Assembly: GCF_030848805.1 (NCBI RefSeq) | Contig: NC_092368.1 | Location: 1,708,441 to 1,772,440, forward strand | From: Temnothorax longispinosus | Lineage: Eukaryota; Arthropoda; Insecta; Hymenoptera; Formicidae | DNA: 64,000 bases | Reading direction: 5' to 3' | Shown here: positions 13,370 to 26,700 of the stretch, piece by piece | How the letters are laid out: every line of letters starts with the position of its first letter | Numbering within the stretch: the first letter of the stretch is position 1 | The notes under the pieces: generated by a model | What the model saw: only the letters and a program-made list of their open reading frames with translations | What the model was told of the DNA's origin: nothing | Databases searched by the model: none | Translations under genes and position numbers: made by a program

Positions 13370-14410
13370 CGCTCGCGAATGCGTGTCGCCTCCTCCGGCG
13401 TCACTGCGTGTGTCGTGTGTCTCGCGATTGTCAGGAACGGATCTGCTCGTGCTTACTTGCGGGAGCACGGAGGGGATTTCTCGCTACGGCCCTGGTGATT
13501 AATACTGATATTTCATATGTCGTACGACAAATTTTTTAAGCACGTTAATTGAATACAAAACAGAAAAGTTCTCGAGTTTTTAGAAACTCCTTTATCTTGT
13601 AGTCAATTATTACATTTAAAAAATGTGTCGTACGACAATAAATGATTACCCTATAAAATTCAAACTCCCTCCGCGAGCTTCTCTCGCGAAGCATCTTCAA
13701 ACCTCTTCAGATCTTGCAAATTTAAAGCGTAACATCTCTACGAATATACATTTTAATATATTTTACGATCTATTAATACACTTTGCAAATATATTTTATT
13801 CAAGTGTATTTATGATTAAGTATAAGGTATTATGGTGTATTTTATAAATTTATTATTTATTACATTTACACAGTTTGCTAATATATATTTTATTATTTAG
13901 ATTAGATATATTTAGAATTACTCGATCGGTGGTCAATTTTACTCTTGTAATGATGAGGCGAGGCTTGATGAAGGTCGAATTTTAATATCGGCCACGGTCG
14001 GTTCTCCGCGTGCGCGCTTACCGCGAAAAAGCACACTTTTCCGCGCGAGCTCGCACATGCTCGGTCGGATTTGCTCCGCGTGAGATTGCTAATCGGGAAT
14101 TCCACGATTCCGCGAAAAATCCATAGACGTCGATAAAGCGCGAGAAGAACAGCACTGACAATATGAGAAGAGGAGATGGCCCCCCTCGTCTCTCTGCCGC
14201 TGGAGAGTCTGGAGACCCAGATTCGCGCCACTGTCTCGGACAGTGCAGGACAGACGGTTTTACCGTTATACTCGCGGATCCGTTCTATCCGTCTCGTTCA
14301 CGCGCTAAACGGCTTGCTACTGCTCCCAAAATGCACACAGGTCAAAATTAACCCGCTCCGTTTCGCTAGGCGAACGATTAAGAAATGTTCTCTTCGTCAT
14401 TTTATTTAAC
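13370..14410. other. CpG-rich region upstream of Nrdp1, probable promoter and 5' leader
   Basis: The first 130 bp upstream of the Nrdp1 start and the stretch 13980-14340 are clearly richer in CG dinucleotides than the flanks, which fits a 5' leader and promoter. On the minus strand a good donor (CGCG/GTAAGC, near 14018) could end a non-coding first exon, joined to a weak acceptor near 13485. That is inference. I find no supported gene on the plus strand here. Confidence 0.4.
13518..13637. repeat. Small inverted-repeat element with self-palindromic ends
   Basis: Both ends carry the 12-bp palindrome TGTCGTACGACA, and the next bases (AATTTTTTAAG against ACATTTTTTAAA, read inward) extend the terminal inverted repeat to about 24 bp. 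The total is 120 bp, with AAGTTCTCGAGTTTTTAGAA in the middle. It is non-coding and lies just upstream of the Nrdp1 leader. Confidence 0.55.
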
Positions 14411-15328
14411 TTTCGCGGAATAAAGAGAGAGGGGGGAGACCCAGCGGAGTTCTCGATTGTGGGCAAAGGGGGTTGTGCCGAAATTTCAAGATCATCTACG
14501 TGGGTTGTTTACTGATTGTTTACGTTTACACGAACCTTTTACATGTAGACAATGTAACTAATATAAACTATGATATTATAAATTGAATGATTGATTTCTT
14601 TAAGGTATATGTAGTATACATTCGTAAACTGATTTTTTTAGGAATCTTGTAAAATTTAGACAGCATGTTAATGTAAACACGCAGTTAGAAAAAGAAAAGC
14701 CATCTTTTCGCCAACTAATCGCTTTCACTGTAAGATATCTATGACGAAAATATGTCGAGTTTTAGTCATTCTTTTAGACGACTTGGTGCTATATGGGACG
14801 TTAAACATTATAAGTTTACTTTATATATACGCGTATGTAGATGTAGATTATTGTATTTTATGCGTAAACGTCCAACCCTAATCGTGGATAGATATACATA
14901 TAAACAGCATATGTAAGCTGAAGCTCAAAACTAAATAAAGATCGTGTCTAACAGTAATTAAGATCGTCCGGAAGATCTATTCTATGACGAGGCATCACAC
15001 ACCAGTGGAAATCCAATGATACGCTAATTTAACCCTTTGTGTTACACAAATTTTTCTGTTGCACATATTTTACTGAATTTTAGTACGTAGGAATTTTTGG
15101 AGTTGCTATAATTGCAAATCTGAAATCGTAATTTAATAAATCAAAATGACAGATTCAATATATGACAGCCAAATTGAAAAAAATTAACTATGCTTATTTA
15201 CGTATAAAATTTTATACATAAGAGTTTTTTAGACTTCTGATTTTTAATCTGCAAAATTTGAAAATATAAAATGGCAGATCTAATATAATAAAATTGTTGC
15301 TACTTTTTAACAAAATTCTCTAATATGA
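14411..15328. other. Intergenic DNA without recognised features
   Basis: This is AT-rich spacer between the Nrdp1 promoter region and the large repeat cluster. I see no exon-like frame, RNA gene or repeat that can be supported. Confidence 0.6.
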
Positions 15329-16863
15329 CCCTTACAAAAAAGTATTACTAGCTGGTTAGTAATAAATACTTATTTTGTGTATTAATAATACTAAAATTAA
15401 GTATTTATTAGTACTTGAATCACTGTGATCCAAGTATTGCACAGTATTTTATTACTGGTCAGTAATTTATGAAAGTAGTATTTAATACAGGACGAGTATT
15501 GAATACTTAGTATTAAATTTCTGATAAGAAAGCATTTAATACTAGGTGATAAATACTTGTGTAATAAATACTTGTGCTGAATTACTGATGAGTATTTCAA
15601 TGTTAGTACTGAAGTACTGGACCGAGGATTCCATGTGTAATAAATCACTGGCCAGTATTTTAATGTTAATACTCAAGTACTGAACGGAATATTCCATATG
15701 AAATTAATCATTGACCAGTACTACAATTTGTATAGAAACATTATAATGAGTAATTCCTGATAATATTAAGGAAGAGAGATAAAAGTAATGCACAAATACA
15801 TTTTATATGAAGATCTCCCTTACAGAAAAGTATTACTGACTAAATACTTAAAATCTCAGTGATTTAATACTGTCAATATTTATTTGGGAAATACTGAGAA
15901 AATACTGGTAGTGATAAATATTATAGGTAGTGATTAATACTACACAGAACTACTGGTGCTTAGTATTGAATTACTCACCAATATTTCGATTTTCGATATT
16001 TACCCGGCATAAAAAAAAATTATCTTTTTTCGAAATTTTATTACTATTTTATAACTAAATTTGTTTCTTAAGATGCAGTCTATAATTATAAATATTTTCT
16101 CGTATTTGAAAAACACACTTACCTTGGTGGGATCGAACTCGGGACCTCTGGATCGTGAGCCAACTGCCTTACGTGGTAGACTACTTCTTAATTTGATGTA
16201 AGTGTTATATATAGTCTACATGTGTCATAACCAGCGCAAATATATAATTTTTCAAAAATTATCTTAAGAAACAAATTCAGTTTAAAAAAAATAATAAAAT
16301 TTTGAATTGGATATTAAAATGATATCCTCAGTACTATTTCAAAACTTGTACACTTTTATCACGACGAATTAGTACAGACCTTCATATAAAATGTATTTGT
16401 GCCTTACTTTTATCTCTTTTCCATAATATTATCAGGAATTACCCATTATAATGTTTCTATACAAATTGTAGTATTGGTCAGTGATTAATTTCACATGAAA
16501 TATTCAGTTCAGTACTTGAGTATTAATATTAAAATACTGGCCAATGATTTATTACACATGGAATTCTTGGTTCAGTACTTCAGTACTAACATTGAAATAC
16601 TCATCAGTAATTCAACACAAGTATTTATTACACAAGTATTTTTCACCTAGTATTAAATGCTTTCTCATCAGAAATTTAATACTAAGTATTCAATACTCGT
16701 CCTGTATTAAATACTACTTTCATAAATTACTGACCAGTAATAAAATACTATGCAATACTTGGATCACAGTGATTCAAGTACTAATAAATACTTAATTTTA
16801 GTATTATTAATACACAAAATAAGTATTTATTACTAACCAGCTAGTAATACTTTTTTGTAAGGG
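15329..16863. repeat. Large foldback element with arms of about 484 bp
   Basis: The left arm (15329-15812) begins CCCTTACAAAAAAGTATTAC, and the right arm (16380-16863) ends in its reverse complement. The two arms stay near-identical over their whole length, with only scattered substitutions. Words such as AGTATT, AATACT and CAGTA recur inside. The middle (15817-16379) is itself one arm of a second foldback. The matching short frames of about 83 codons on opposite strands (15397-15648 and 16544-16795) are a by-product of the symmetry. No transposase is present. Confidence 0.85.
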
Positions 16864-17425
16864 CTGTACTAATTCGTCGTGATAAAAGTGTACAAGTTTT
16901 GAAATAATATTGCGGATATCATTCTTATATCCAATTCAAAATTTTATTACTTTTTTTAAACTGAATTTGTTTCTTAAGATGCTTTTTGAAAAATTATATA
17001 TTTGCGCTAGTTATGACACATGTAGACTATATATAACACTTACATCAAATTAAGAAGTAGTCTACCACGTAAGGCAGTTGGCTCACGATCCAGAGGTCCC
17101 GAGTTTGATCCCACCAAGGTAAGTGTGTTTTTCAAATACGAGAAAATATTTATAATTATAGACTGCATCTTAAGAAACAAATTTAGTTATAAAATAGTAA
17201 TAAAATTTCGAAAAAAAAATAATTTTTTTTTATGCCGGGTAAATATCGGAAATCGAAATATTGGTGAGTAATTCAATACTAAGCACCAGTAGTTCTGTGT
17301 AGTATTAATCACTACCTATAATATTTATCACTACCAGTATTTTCCCAGTATTTCCCAAATAAATATTGACAGTATTAAATCACTGAGATTTTAAGTATTT
17401 AGTCAGTAATACTTTTCTGTAAGGG
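15817..17425. repeat. Second, overlapping foldback element with arms of about 560 bp
   Basis: The left arm (15817-16379) starts CCCTTACAGAAAAGTATTAC. The right arm (about 16864-17425) ends with the reverse complement of that, GTCAGTAATACTTTTCTGTA followed by AGGG. The loop is the right arm of the first foldback. Each arm carries a 60-bp stretch with a tRNA B-box-like word (GAGTTCGATCC or GAGTTTGATCC, near 16131-16141 and 17100-17110). The ends resemble those of the first element, so both belong to one superfamily. Confidence 0.8.
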
Positions 17426-17932
17426 ATATTGTAATATCCAATTCAAAATTTTATTACTTTTTTTAAACTGAATTTGTTTCTTAAGATGCTTTTTGAAAAA
17501 TTATATATTTGCGCTAGTTATGACACATGTAGACTATATATAACACTTACATCAAATTAAGAAGTAGTCTACCACGTAAGGCAGTTGGCTCACGATCCAG
17601 AGGTCCCGAGTTTGATCCCACCAAGGTAAGTGTGTTTTTCAAATACGAGAAAATATTTATAATTATAGACTGCATCTTAAGAAACAAATTTAGTTATAAA
17701 ATAGTAATAAAATTTCGAAAAAAAAATAATTTTTTTTTATGCCGGGTAAATATCGGAAATCGAAATATTGGTGAGTAATTCAATACTAAGCACCAGTAGT
17801 TCTGTGTAGTATTAATCACTACCTATAATATTTATCACTACCAGTATTTTCCCAGTATTTCCCAAATAAATATTGACAGTATTAAATCACTGAGATTTTA
17901 AGTATTTAGTCAGTAATACTTTTCTGTAAGGG
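17426..17932 (+). repeat. Tandem duplicate (507 bp) of the foldback arm
   Basis: From TATCCAATTC (16928) to GTAAGGG (17425) the sequence is repeated at 17435-17932 with a constant offset of 507 bp and, as far as I can read, no or almost no substitutions. This points to a very recent duplication or to an assembly artefact. Confidence 0.85.
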
Positions 17933-19140
17933 GAATAAAAATATAAATACCACAAAGTAAGTGTTTATTCCGCCAACGATATTGAACCAAAACTAAATAT
18001 ATTTCTTTTGACAACAATTGGCAATCCATACATATAGTTACACGACGTTTCGACCCAGGCTTCGCCGCGGGTCCTTATCAAGTGATACATATCGCAGTAT
18101 AAGTAATTTTTCAAAATCCTTACAAGGGAATCTTGCTATCAAATTCCAATTGTAATAAAATTGTATTTTAAAATTAAGTAATAGATGAAGTTGAAAATTA
18201 TCAGTGCGGTAGGGCCAAAAAACAGAAAAATATAATTACATATTTATGTTATTTTCACACATACAATTAAATCTTAGAAATATGTTACACAAATCAATTA
18301 TGAAATACGTAAAAATAACATAGAAAAACTGCGAGGAAATATAGGTGTTCCCATATAGGGACACTATATATGCAATAAAGGATTAATAAAAGAAAATCAT
18401 GGAGAATTGTCTTTTTGATTACGAAAGAAATCAAAGAGAAAAGGTGACGAATACGCTTTTCGTAATCGGCCGTCGGAGTATCGAATGCACGCGAAGTTCG
18501 CTAGTTTCGATGCGCTTGTGCGCGGCTGCGCATCTTTAAAAATCGAGTACACCGAATGTTGCGCGCGCGTCGCGGATGCCTTGACACCTATTATTTGAAT
18601 GCAACTTCACGCGTATTGCATTTACCGCGCCGCGCAGCCATGTCACGTGCGTGCGAATGTTCGTGCATCGCGACGCGCTCACGGAAAAGCGCAATTTTTG
18701 CTTGTATTTGATTTCGAACTCTCATCGCCGAGATAACGGACGAAATGAGTATTCATCGAGATGAACGAGAATCTGCGAGAGACTTGCACCGCAGCAATCT
18801 GTACGATAAACACAATTCTCCTTATATCCTTATATTTTTTATATACACAGAAAAAAGAATATTCTTGACTTGAAAATATTTTTATAATGTAACACTTAAT
18901 GATAACAATCAATCAAATCAATCAATGGCACATTTCAATTAAGTCAAACAGAATCCAAGTAGGACCTGGGTCTCCTTAGAATTTTTGAGATTTCGATATA
19001 AAATCTTGTTTCCTAGGAGCAGGTCAACTTACTGCCCAACTTCCAATCTTGAGGGTTGGTTTCCTCTTCAAATACAGATGAGATATTCTCGTGGAAAAAT
19101 ACTCTTGGTGGGTTTTGTCATCACCATATCCGAGAGATAG
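17933..19140. other. Intergenic DNA with a repeat fragment
   Basis: A segment at about 17990-18090 contains ACGACGTTTCGACCCAGGC followed by CGCGGGTCCTTATCAAGTG. This GGNCGAAACGTCG-type motif recurs in retroelement tails of many animals, so it is probably a dead fragment; the family is not determined. A locally CpG-rich stretch follows at 18460-18680. No exon could be supported. Confidence 0.4.
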
Positions 19141-19257
19141 CCCACGCAGCATGCATATCAAAAAGACGTCCAGAAGATATCCCGAAGATATATTTTAGGT
19201 GATAGGATATGTTCGAGATATCTTCTGAACGTCTTTTTGATATGTTTGCTGTGTGGG
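19141..19257. repeat. MITE-like palindrome with CCCAC-type ends
   Basis: CCCACGCAGCATGCATATCA at the left pairs with TGATATGTTTGCTGTGTGGG at the right. The pairing continues through AAAAGACGTCCAGAAGATATC. The length is 117 bp. It lies just upstream of the (AC)n tract and the peptide-transporter start. Confidence 0.7.
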
Positions 19258-19317
19258 AGTGATCGTGGCCGTGAAATAAAAACTGATATTTTATCAGATT
19301 TGAACCCAGATCTTCGG

Positions 19318-19319
<2 letters not shown>

Positions 19320-19395
<76 letters not shown>
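19320..19395. repeat. (AC)n microsatellite
   Basis: About 37 uninterrupted AC dinucleotides. Frames of Cys-Val or Thr-His repeats across it are artefacts of the repeat. Confidence 0.98.
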
Positions 19396-19399
<4 letters not shown>

Positions 19400-19751
19400 C
19401 AGTATATAGCGCACATTATTCTGCGTCACAATCGCCACACTTATTGATAACAAGCTTTCGCCAATATGCTGCGATCGAAAGAAAGGAAGTCGCCTTTCAC
19501 GTCATTTGGTTAATCCTAACGTCAACGTTCTCTTCACACCCGCGTGCAGGATTTTAAGAATTTCGAGAGTATATAGGTAATATCGCGCGCGATAAAATAA
19601 CTTCGTAATCAGATTGTTTTGTCTACAGGTATTGATAGATAAGATGAGGAGTGATAGTTCATCATACTTGCGGTATTACGATCGGTAAGACGGATCAGTG
19701 TCCAAGTCAACGTCGTGGGAATAAGTTGGACGGCGAAAAGAATCGGTGAAA

Positions 19752-20737
19752 ATGGACACTACGGGTGTATCGAAGAGAAAAACTTTCGATAACGAGATCC
19801 AAGGTATTCCGTTTTTTGACAATTATAACGGCGGCATATATCTTCGTTTTTCATCGTTCATGCATATATAAAAAAAATAGCCGTTTGTTTCGCATCAAAT
19901 TGAGATCAAACGCTCCTAGTGAACACAATGTCCTAAATCGGAACATAAGACGTATTAAAGACGTCATATATTCCGATTTGAGACATGCGTATTGTCTGGA
20001 TTGCTGATATTGCAATATTCTTACATTTCTTTCGCGATCCCTTGGAATTTGCCTTTCTTTCACACACACTTGTAATCCGGTCGATCGTTTATGCGATCCG
20101 AGATATTACTAAAATGAGAGCGCTTTTCTCTGATAAACCTCTATTAATCGCATTATTACACTATATTTATTATCAGGATTACTTCCTGATAATAAATATA
20201 AACAGCAATTTTTCTTTAGCAACCATCAGACGCTAACGAAGTGTTTTACGCGTCGGTTTGACGCAAATATACATTGGTTAACAAATCTTAGGATGATTGA
20301 GATATAATTGGCTTATCGTGAGTAAACCAAGTCGTCAATTAAATAACTGGAGTCTCAATAAATACGAACACGAGTTGGAAAACGATCAGACATAGTACTG
20401 ATGAAATGTAGGAGTAATAAAACGTCATTCTATCTATGTCGATAAAAATAAACGTTAAGTGGCAATTTAATGAATTAACAAACGTTCAGATTATTGAGAA
20501 TTTTTTTATCTCTCATGAGATAACTTATTTTCGTAAGCCGGAAACTGTTATCATTTTATAAAAATAAATGGTTTACGCAAATGATGTGCAAGCAATAACA
20601 ACGTAACTCGAAACCGAAATATTATACAATTTTTTTCAGTTATATAAAAATATTCTATTTATACTTACAATTAACCCTCCATTGCCCTCGTTTAAATAAA
20701 CGTTAGCGCTCTCGTATGAGCGCCGTGCCGCGTCTGT

Positions 20738-20795
<58 letters not shown>

Positions 20796-23700
20796 GCGTA
20801 TATCACTGTATTAATGCGGCATTGTCTCTTCAGATCAACACAGTCTTAAGCCCATATCATGCTACGGATTGGGATTGAGATTGGATTGAAATTTAATCAA
20901 TCATAATAAAGAAAACTAATCTCAAGTTCAAGAAACTTTGCTCTAATATGAACGTTTACCTCATACGACAACAATGGAGGGTTAAATAAAATAAAGAAAA
21001 GCAAATAATTTAATATAAATAGGATAGGTAATAAAATAGAAAAGTGTTATACAGAAATCTTGATTACTGACATATAATTATTTTAATTAAACAAAACATT
21101 AAGCTGTTTAAGAACGGAAGGCAATGCTTATAATTATAGACAACAGTCAAAATAATAATTCTTTTAAAATCAGCAAAATTTTTTTAGACTAGTATTGTAA
21201 ACAATTTTCTTATCGCTTTAAAGAACGTCGAGTATTGCATCCGCCGATATGGCCAGCGGTGGCAGCGGTAATTGCTAAAGCTCTGATAACAATATCTTTT
21301 ATCTTTTTTGACAACGTCATTTATCTAGGGTTAATCGCCATAATTAATACAGGAAACGCGATAAAAAAATTATCGAGTAACGGAACAAAGTCAAAAAATG
21401 ACGCAAATAATATATTATTGCATTTTGTCGCGCGTATATCTGATTTTGTCGAATGTTTTCAGAGATCAAACCGCGAAATAAATATTCATGACGTGATTGA
21501 ATATTCAGTTAATTGTCGTAACTACTTGCCTAATGATTCTTTTATACGATATACGATATACAATTGGACCGTGACCCAGTTTAAACAGTCAAATTACTGC
21601 TCATGAATATTGATGATTGGCGTAAACGATCGCCATTTGCTTTCACTGAGATAGATTAAAATAGCTGACAATGATTAGACTAATTTTTAAATAATAGCTA
21701 TTGATGTTATAAGTTATTCAATTTATGTTGAATGTGAAGTAATTATAAATAAAGACAGCTTAATGGTAAAAGATTTCTCCTCTACATTTCTACAACATTG
21801 TCAGTCTTAATTTTCTTATGACAGCCCAAACAACATAAATCACTTTGTCAAATATTACGTGTTTCAGATCACCCGGATAATCAAAGCAATGCCGAAGCGC
21901 AAGAAGAGGTGAGATTAAAATAAATATTCGTGAAACATACTATATAAGTTTATACAGTTTATAGTATAATGACATATATTTAAGTGTTTAAGATATTTAG
22001 ATTTATATCTCCAGATAGATAAATAGATAAGATAGGAATACCATCATCATTTGCATTCCGTAATCCTGTCTGATAATTTTGGCCGCCTGTGATTCCGGTG
22101 AGCTTCTGCGATAATTTGCACATGAACATGGATTACTTTTGCTCAATTATAACGTTACCACGAGGTTGAAAGCTCGCATTAATATTATCGCGCATTTAAG
22201 TGTATATAGCGCATTATATAATTCACACATAACGATGATGGTGCGGTAAATACGCTACTCGCATTTTGATATATAACGTTAATATCGCTCGACGATAAGA
22301 AAAGAAAACATGATGTAAGATTCGACGATCTTTTTGCCGCAACGAGAGAAGGGAAGCCGTTCTCTCGCGTTTTTCAACGTTGCAAAATCGTCAGATAATA
22401 AACGTCCCGCATCGAATTTACATTCACGTACCATCGGTCGACCGCGTTTTTATTGAGCAACTTCTTTCTCTGTTCCCTCCGCATTACTTGTCATCGCGAT
22501 CAGACTTCGCTCCGCTTCACTCGAAAGATTCTGTAATTCGCAATATACGAGACATTCCAGTTTGAGATAAAAGTTTGTATATGAAAGTTGTTTCAATGGC
22601 AGTCTTTTATAACGATATTTGCAAATTGGTTATTTCTTAGATTAAGAAACTCTTAAAGAGATTAATTTAATCAACCGGTTAATTATTTTGTCAACAGTGT
22701 CTGGATTTTGATTTTTGTACAATCATATCATCTATCTCGATCACAATGCTTATCTCTTTCCGTAAATAAAAGATATGACCATAATAATTGGACTGCAGCC
22801 TACAATCGTGTGATCATTGTACTACGATAGATAATTCGCAGACATACGTATTATAGATATGAAAAAAGGTCTTATATGTGTATGTGTGTGAGATACGTCA
22901 TTTTACCGAGAATAAAATCTAACAATTGAATCGGCGGATATGTCTCGGTTCTTTTAATTACACTCGATATAGCGCGTGATCACACTACGCAAAATAATGT
23001 AACTACGACTCCTCCGGCTTTTATTCCGCAAACGCGCATAAATTACGTTACGTCATCAACGAGGTCAGCAACACAAAGTCATAGATTTCTAATATTAATA
23101 TCGCGATATTTTCTTCGGAATAGGCGCGTTTTTTGCTGCACAGGATTAAATGTCAAAATATATAAATATTACTTACTAGATCTGAGAGAAAAAATCAATT
23201 TCTTAAAAATTGTAATGTCATATCTTTTATCTCCTTTCATATCCTGCATTCTTGCGTGCATTACTTTGCACGCAATGACGCTCGTGCGCTTTTTAATTGC
23301 GAGCTTGTATTGGAGCGTAAATCGGAAACTGTCACATCCGCGCGTAATACCTGAAACACCTGCGAATTAAAAACCGATCGACCGGTTACACGTGGCTCTG
23401 CGATGTGACCACGGTACTTTCACGTTGTTCCAAATACTACGCCGGAACACGCTCGCACCACGAATGTAACACTCCGTCACGCGTGTACGTTATACCCGCT
23501 TCGAGGTATATAGGCTATTCTTACATGGTGATACCTACCTACCTACCTACTCTGGCAGCGACATTACGCTCGCTCACGATCGCTGATGTCAGTCTCGATG
23601 TACGAGCGCGTACAAGCGGAGCCGTCGAAACCGACGACGAGTGACCGATCGTCGTCGAACCTCAATCTGGACGTAGTTCGAACTGTAACATATCAGATAG

Positions 23701-26700
23701 AATACCCACCCGATGAAGTGAAGCGATCCTCGTGCTAGTGATCGATATTAATATATCATCAGTTCTTTTTTTCCCCTTTCTATTGTGACGTATACAATGG
23801 ACGTAAATAAAATACATGTGCGGCAGGTAAACTTTAATTTTATCATACTTATCGTGAATAGTAATTACTGAATAATTTAACCGCGTGCTTATTTTTCTAA
23901 AGGAAAAGATAGAAAACGATTTCATTATATCGAAGAAATACCAAAAGAATATTTCTGAATTTTGTAAAATATAAACGTTAAGAAAATAGAGGCGAGATCT
24001 TTACTGCAGATCTCCAAAACGCATTGCAAGAAAGAAATGCCTCTGTTTGTTTATATCTTTACTTAAAAATGATACTTGTGTAATCTGACTTCGCTGCTTC
24101 TCGATTCTTTAACAAGAGCTATATGTAGGTCAAATCATCTATGTCTTGATCTTCGTAGATAATACATAGTTTCTATATATTTATATAGAAACAGATGTAA
24201 TTTATTTAAATATTTTGTAAACGCTTTCATCCTTCCTTTACATGATTTTACCGATGCGCCGGAAAGACAAATGCGTATTACGATTTACATAGTCTTAAAT
24301 TACCATAACAGTCGACGTGAATAGGTTTGGAGCATAAATTAGTTTTTCAATTGAGCGCCGGTTCATTGACTCGTTTCCATTCACCTCAGTATGCCCGACT
24401 AATTCCCTTGGTCACGACCGACCATTATACTTTCTCTGAGATGCAAGTTTTTGTTAAAGTTCTCTAATCCATTCCGGTCAGCACGTGATAATCAATCCGG
24501 ATACCGCGATTTCCGTGTACTTGTATACCATTTACCAAAATTGCTAAATACCCGTGTTGTTGCCATCCAGGTAGCACATATATTAGTTTCATATACGCAT
24601 GGAAAAAAAAGATTTTGGTGCAACAGCAAATCTATTTGTTAAATATGGGACAACTAACATTTTTTGCTGCGAGAGCTAATTAATTTTGCAATAATAGCGA
24701 AACATTTTGTTGCAATAGCAAACAGTTTTGCTGAACATTGATATTGCAGCAAAAGGTTTTGCTATTATTGCAAAATTAATTAGCTCTCGCAGCAAAAAAT
24801 GTTAGTTGTCCGTATAGTAGCAAATCCTTTAGCTAAATTTTTTTCCGTGCGTTTTTTAAACGTATACATAGTTTCATAACCGTAAAGAATTATCGGCTGG
24901 ATAAAATGATTTATTTTGTGCAATAATTAGTGCAATATAAATTTAAATGTTTCAAAAAAGGCTAAAGCTATTATACATAAATATTATACATAATTTATGT
25001 ATAATATTTATGTATTATACATAAATTATGTATAATTTATACATTAATATTATACATAATTATAGATAAAGCAAATTATAATTTGCACTTATTTATACTT
25101 AAATTAATTTTGTCTTACCGGTCTTAATCTATTTGTTATCGGACAAATCTGAGCTTAGAAAACTTCCAACAGTTGCAAAATAAACGTTCTGCTAAACGTG
25201 GCCATTGAAAGAACATTTATACGTGTGTTCCGTTTTGAAGAACTTCCTGAACTGGTGCACATCAGTAATGCAATTAAGTTAAAGTGAGACAAGTATATTT
25301 TTTTTCACTTTATACTTATTGCACGAATGTGCACCAGTTCAGGAATTTCTTCGAAAAAGAATAGACGTCATAGATGGTATATGCATAAAGCTTGTAGAAC
25401 ATTCTCACGCATGTCTCAAAGACGTTATGCATAAACACGTTCAAAAGACGTGAAAAGTAGGAATTTTAAATGTCTTTATCTAAAATGTCTTTATCATTAA
25501 AACAAAACGTTTCTATAATAGGTTTTTAAACGTTATTTTATCGGAAAAGAAACGTTCCATCGAACGTTTTTCGAATGGACATTTTTACTCATGAGAAACG
25601 TTTCTAGAAATCGGTTATAAAACGTTTTGGAAAAACGCTTATAAAACATTTCTGAAACGTATATTATGTGCTACCTGGGTATATATCTGAAATTAGATCA
25701 TCTGTCAAGCTCTTCATTTACATACATCATTATCAAATTGTTTAATCCACAACGTAATTACTCGACGAGCATTATCAAGATTCAGATTTGATTCGGAACA
25801 GTTGTCGGGAGGAAAGTACAGATATTGTAGATAAAGATATCTTTATATAACGCGAGTTTTATCACTTTTATCGCATTTGTGCGTACTACGTAAATGCATT
25901 AATCGTTGGAAAAGAGCGCGTCTGTTTTTTTTTCTTTTAATATATATATAATAGACATTTATTACTGCTATTTTCGTCGGCGTTTCCATTTTCTTTCCAC
26001 AACGGCATTTAAATGTCTGTTTAAGTAAGGCTTCAATAACAGCATATAGTAATAAATTGATAATCTCAAACGGATGTGGTATTTCCTAAGATTCCCTTTA
26101 AACAGTGACGTTAAGGATTGTTGTTGCATGGCGTCTCAGAAATTAATTACAGCTCGCAACATTATTTTATAACAATCTGAAATTACGTCGCGTAATTTTT
26201 AAATGTCAATGCTTCTATCAACTGATAATATATCGCAATGCAATTTATATTGTACTTTACATCATTCACACACACTATCGATGCTCGTATACCCAGCAGT
26301 TCATCGTCGTCCCTGACGACGTAAAAGACAATGTTATCATCGACTTAATTGTCAAAGCAATAACTGGAAATGGACATCGTTGTGAGAATACATATATTTA
26401 CTCTGTAATAATCTCTTCACGTGTAAAAATTTCATTGAAACAAATTGCTGTAAGGTTCTATGTATAATATAATAAACAGCCGCTTGCTTTTAGAAACCTA
26501 GTTGCAAAAACAGCTGCATACAACTTGTTACAAATGCTCACTCACAAATTTATGTGAGTTTACCGCCAGCAATTCTTCATATATTTTCATATATTCGGTA
26601 TAAATTTAATTATTTACCGAAGACAGACAATATGTCGACACGACGAAAAGGATAAATATATATACGTTCTCGCGTAATGGAGAACATTAAGTGAAAAATA

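Larger units (their letters stand above)
24567..25679. repeat. Non-autonomous element with CCAGGTAGCACATA ends
   Basis: The left end CCAGGTAGCACATATATTAG is matched by the reverse complement of the right end (CCCAGGTAGCACATAATATA). The 3' third contains repeated AACGTTT/AAACGTT words in both orientations. Two smaller hairpins (24597-24852 and 25221-25370) lie inside, so the unit looks like an older element that received later insertions. No transposase frame is present. Confidence 0.6.

Noticed and set aside
14163..14409. Two short plus-strand frames divergent from Nrdp1
   Set aside because: The frames overlap each other, show no domain, and sit in a CpG-rich leader or promoter-like stretch.
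15397..16795. Two near-identical 83-residue frames on opposite strands
   Set aside because: They are the two arms of an inverted repeat. The composition is AT-driven and there is no protein-like conservation signal beyond the DNA identity.
17050..17120. Possible functional tRNA gene
   Set aside because: There is a B-box-like word but no pairing T arm or acceptor stem, and the segment recurs with the repeat. Treated as part of the repeat.
15329..17932. CRISPR-like array because of repeated words such as AGTATT and CAGTA
   Set aside because: There are no regular repeat-spacer units; the pattern is long inverted repeats in a eukaryotic genome.
19158..19557. Frames encoding Cys-Val or Thr-His repeats
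   Set aside because: They are produced by the (AC)n microsatellite.
21235..21606. Plus-strand frame of 123 codons in intron 1 of the peptide transporter
   Set aside because: It has no recognisable domain, no splice phase that fits the neighbouring exons, and AT-rich low-complexity content.
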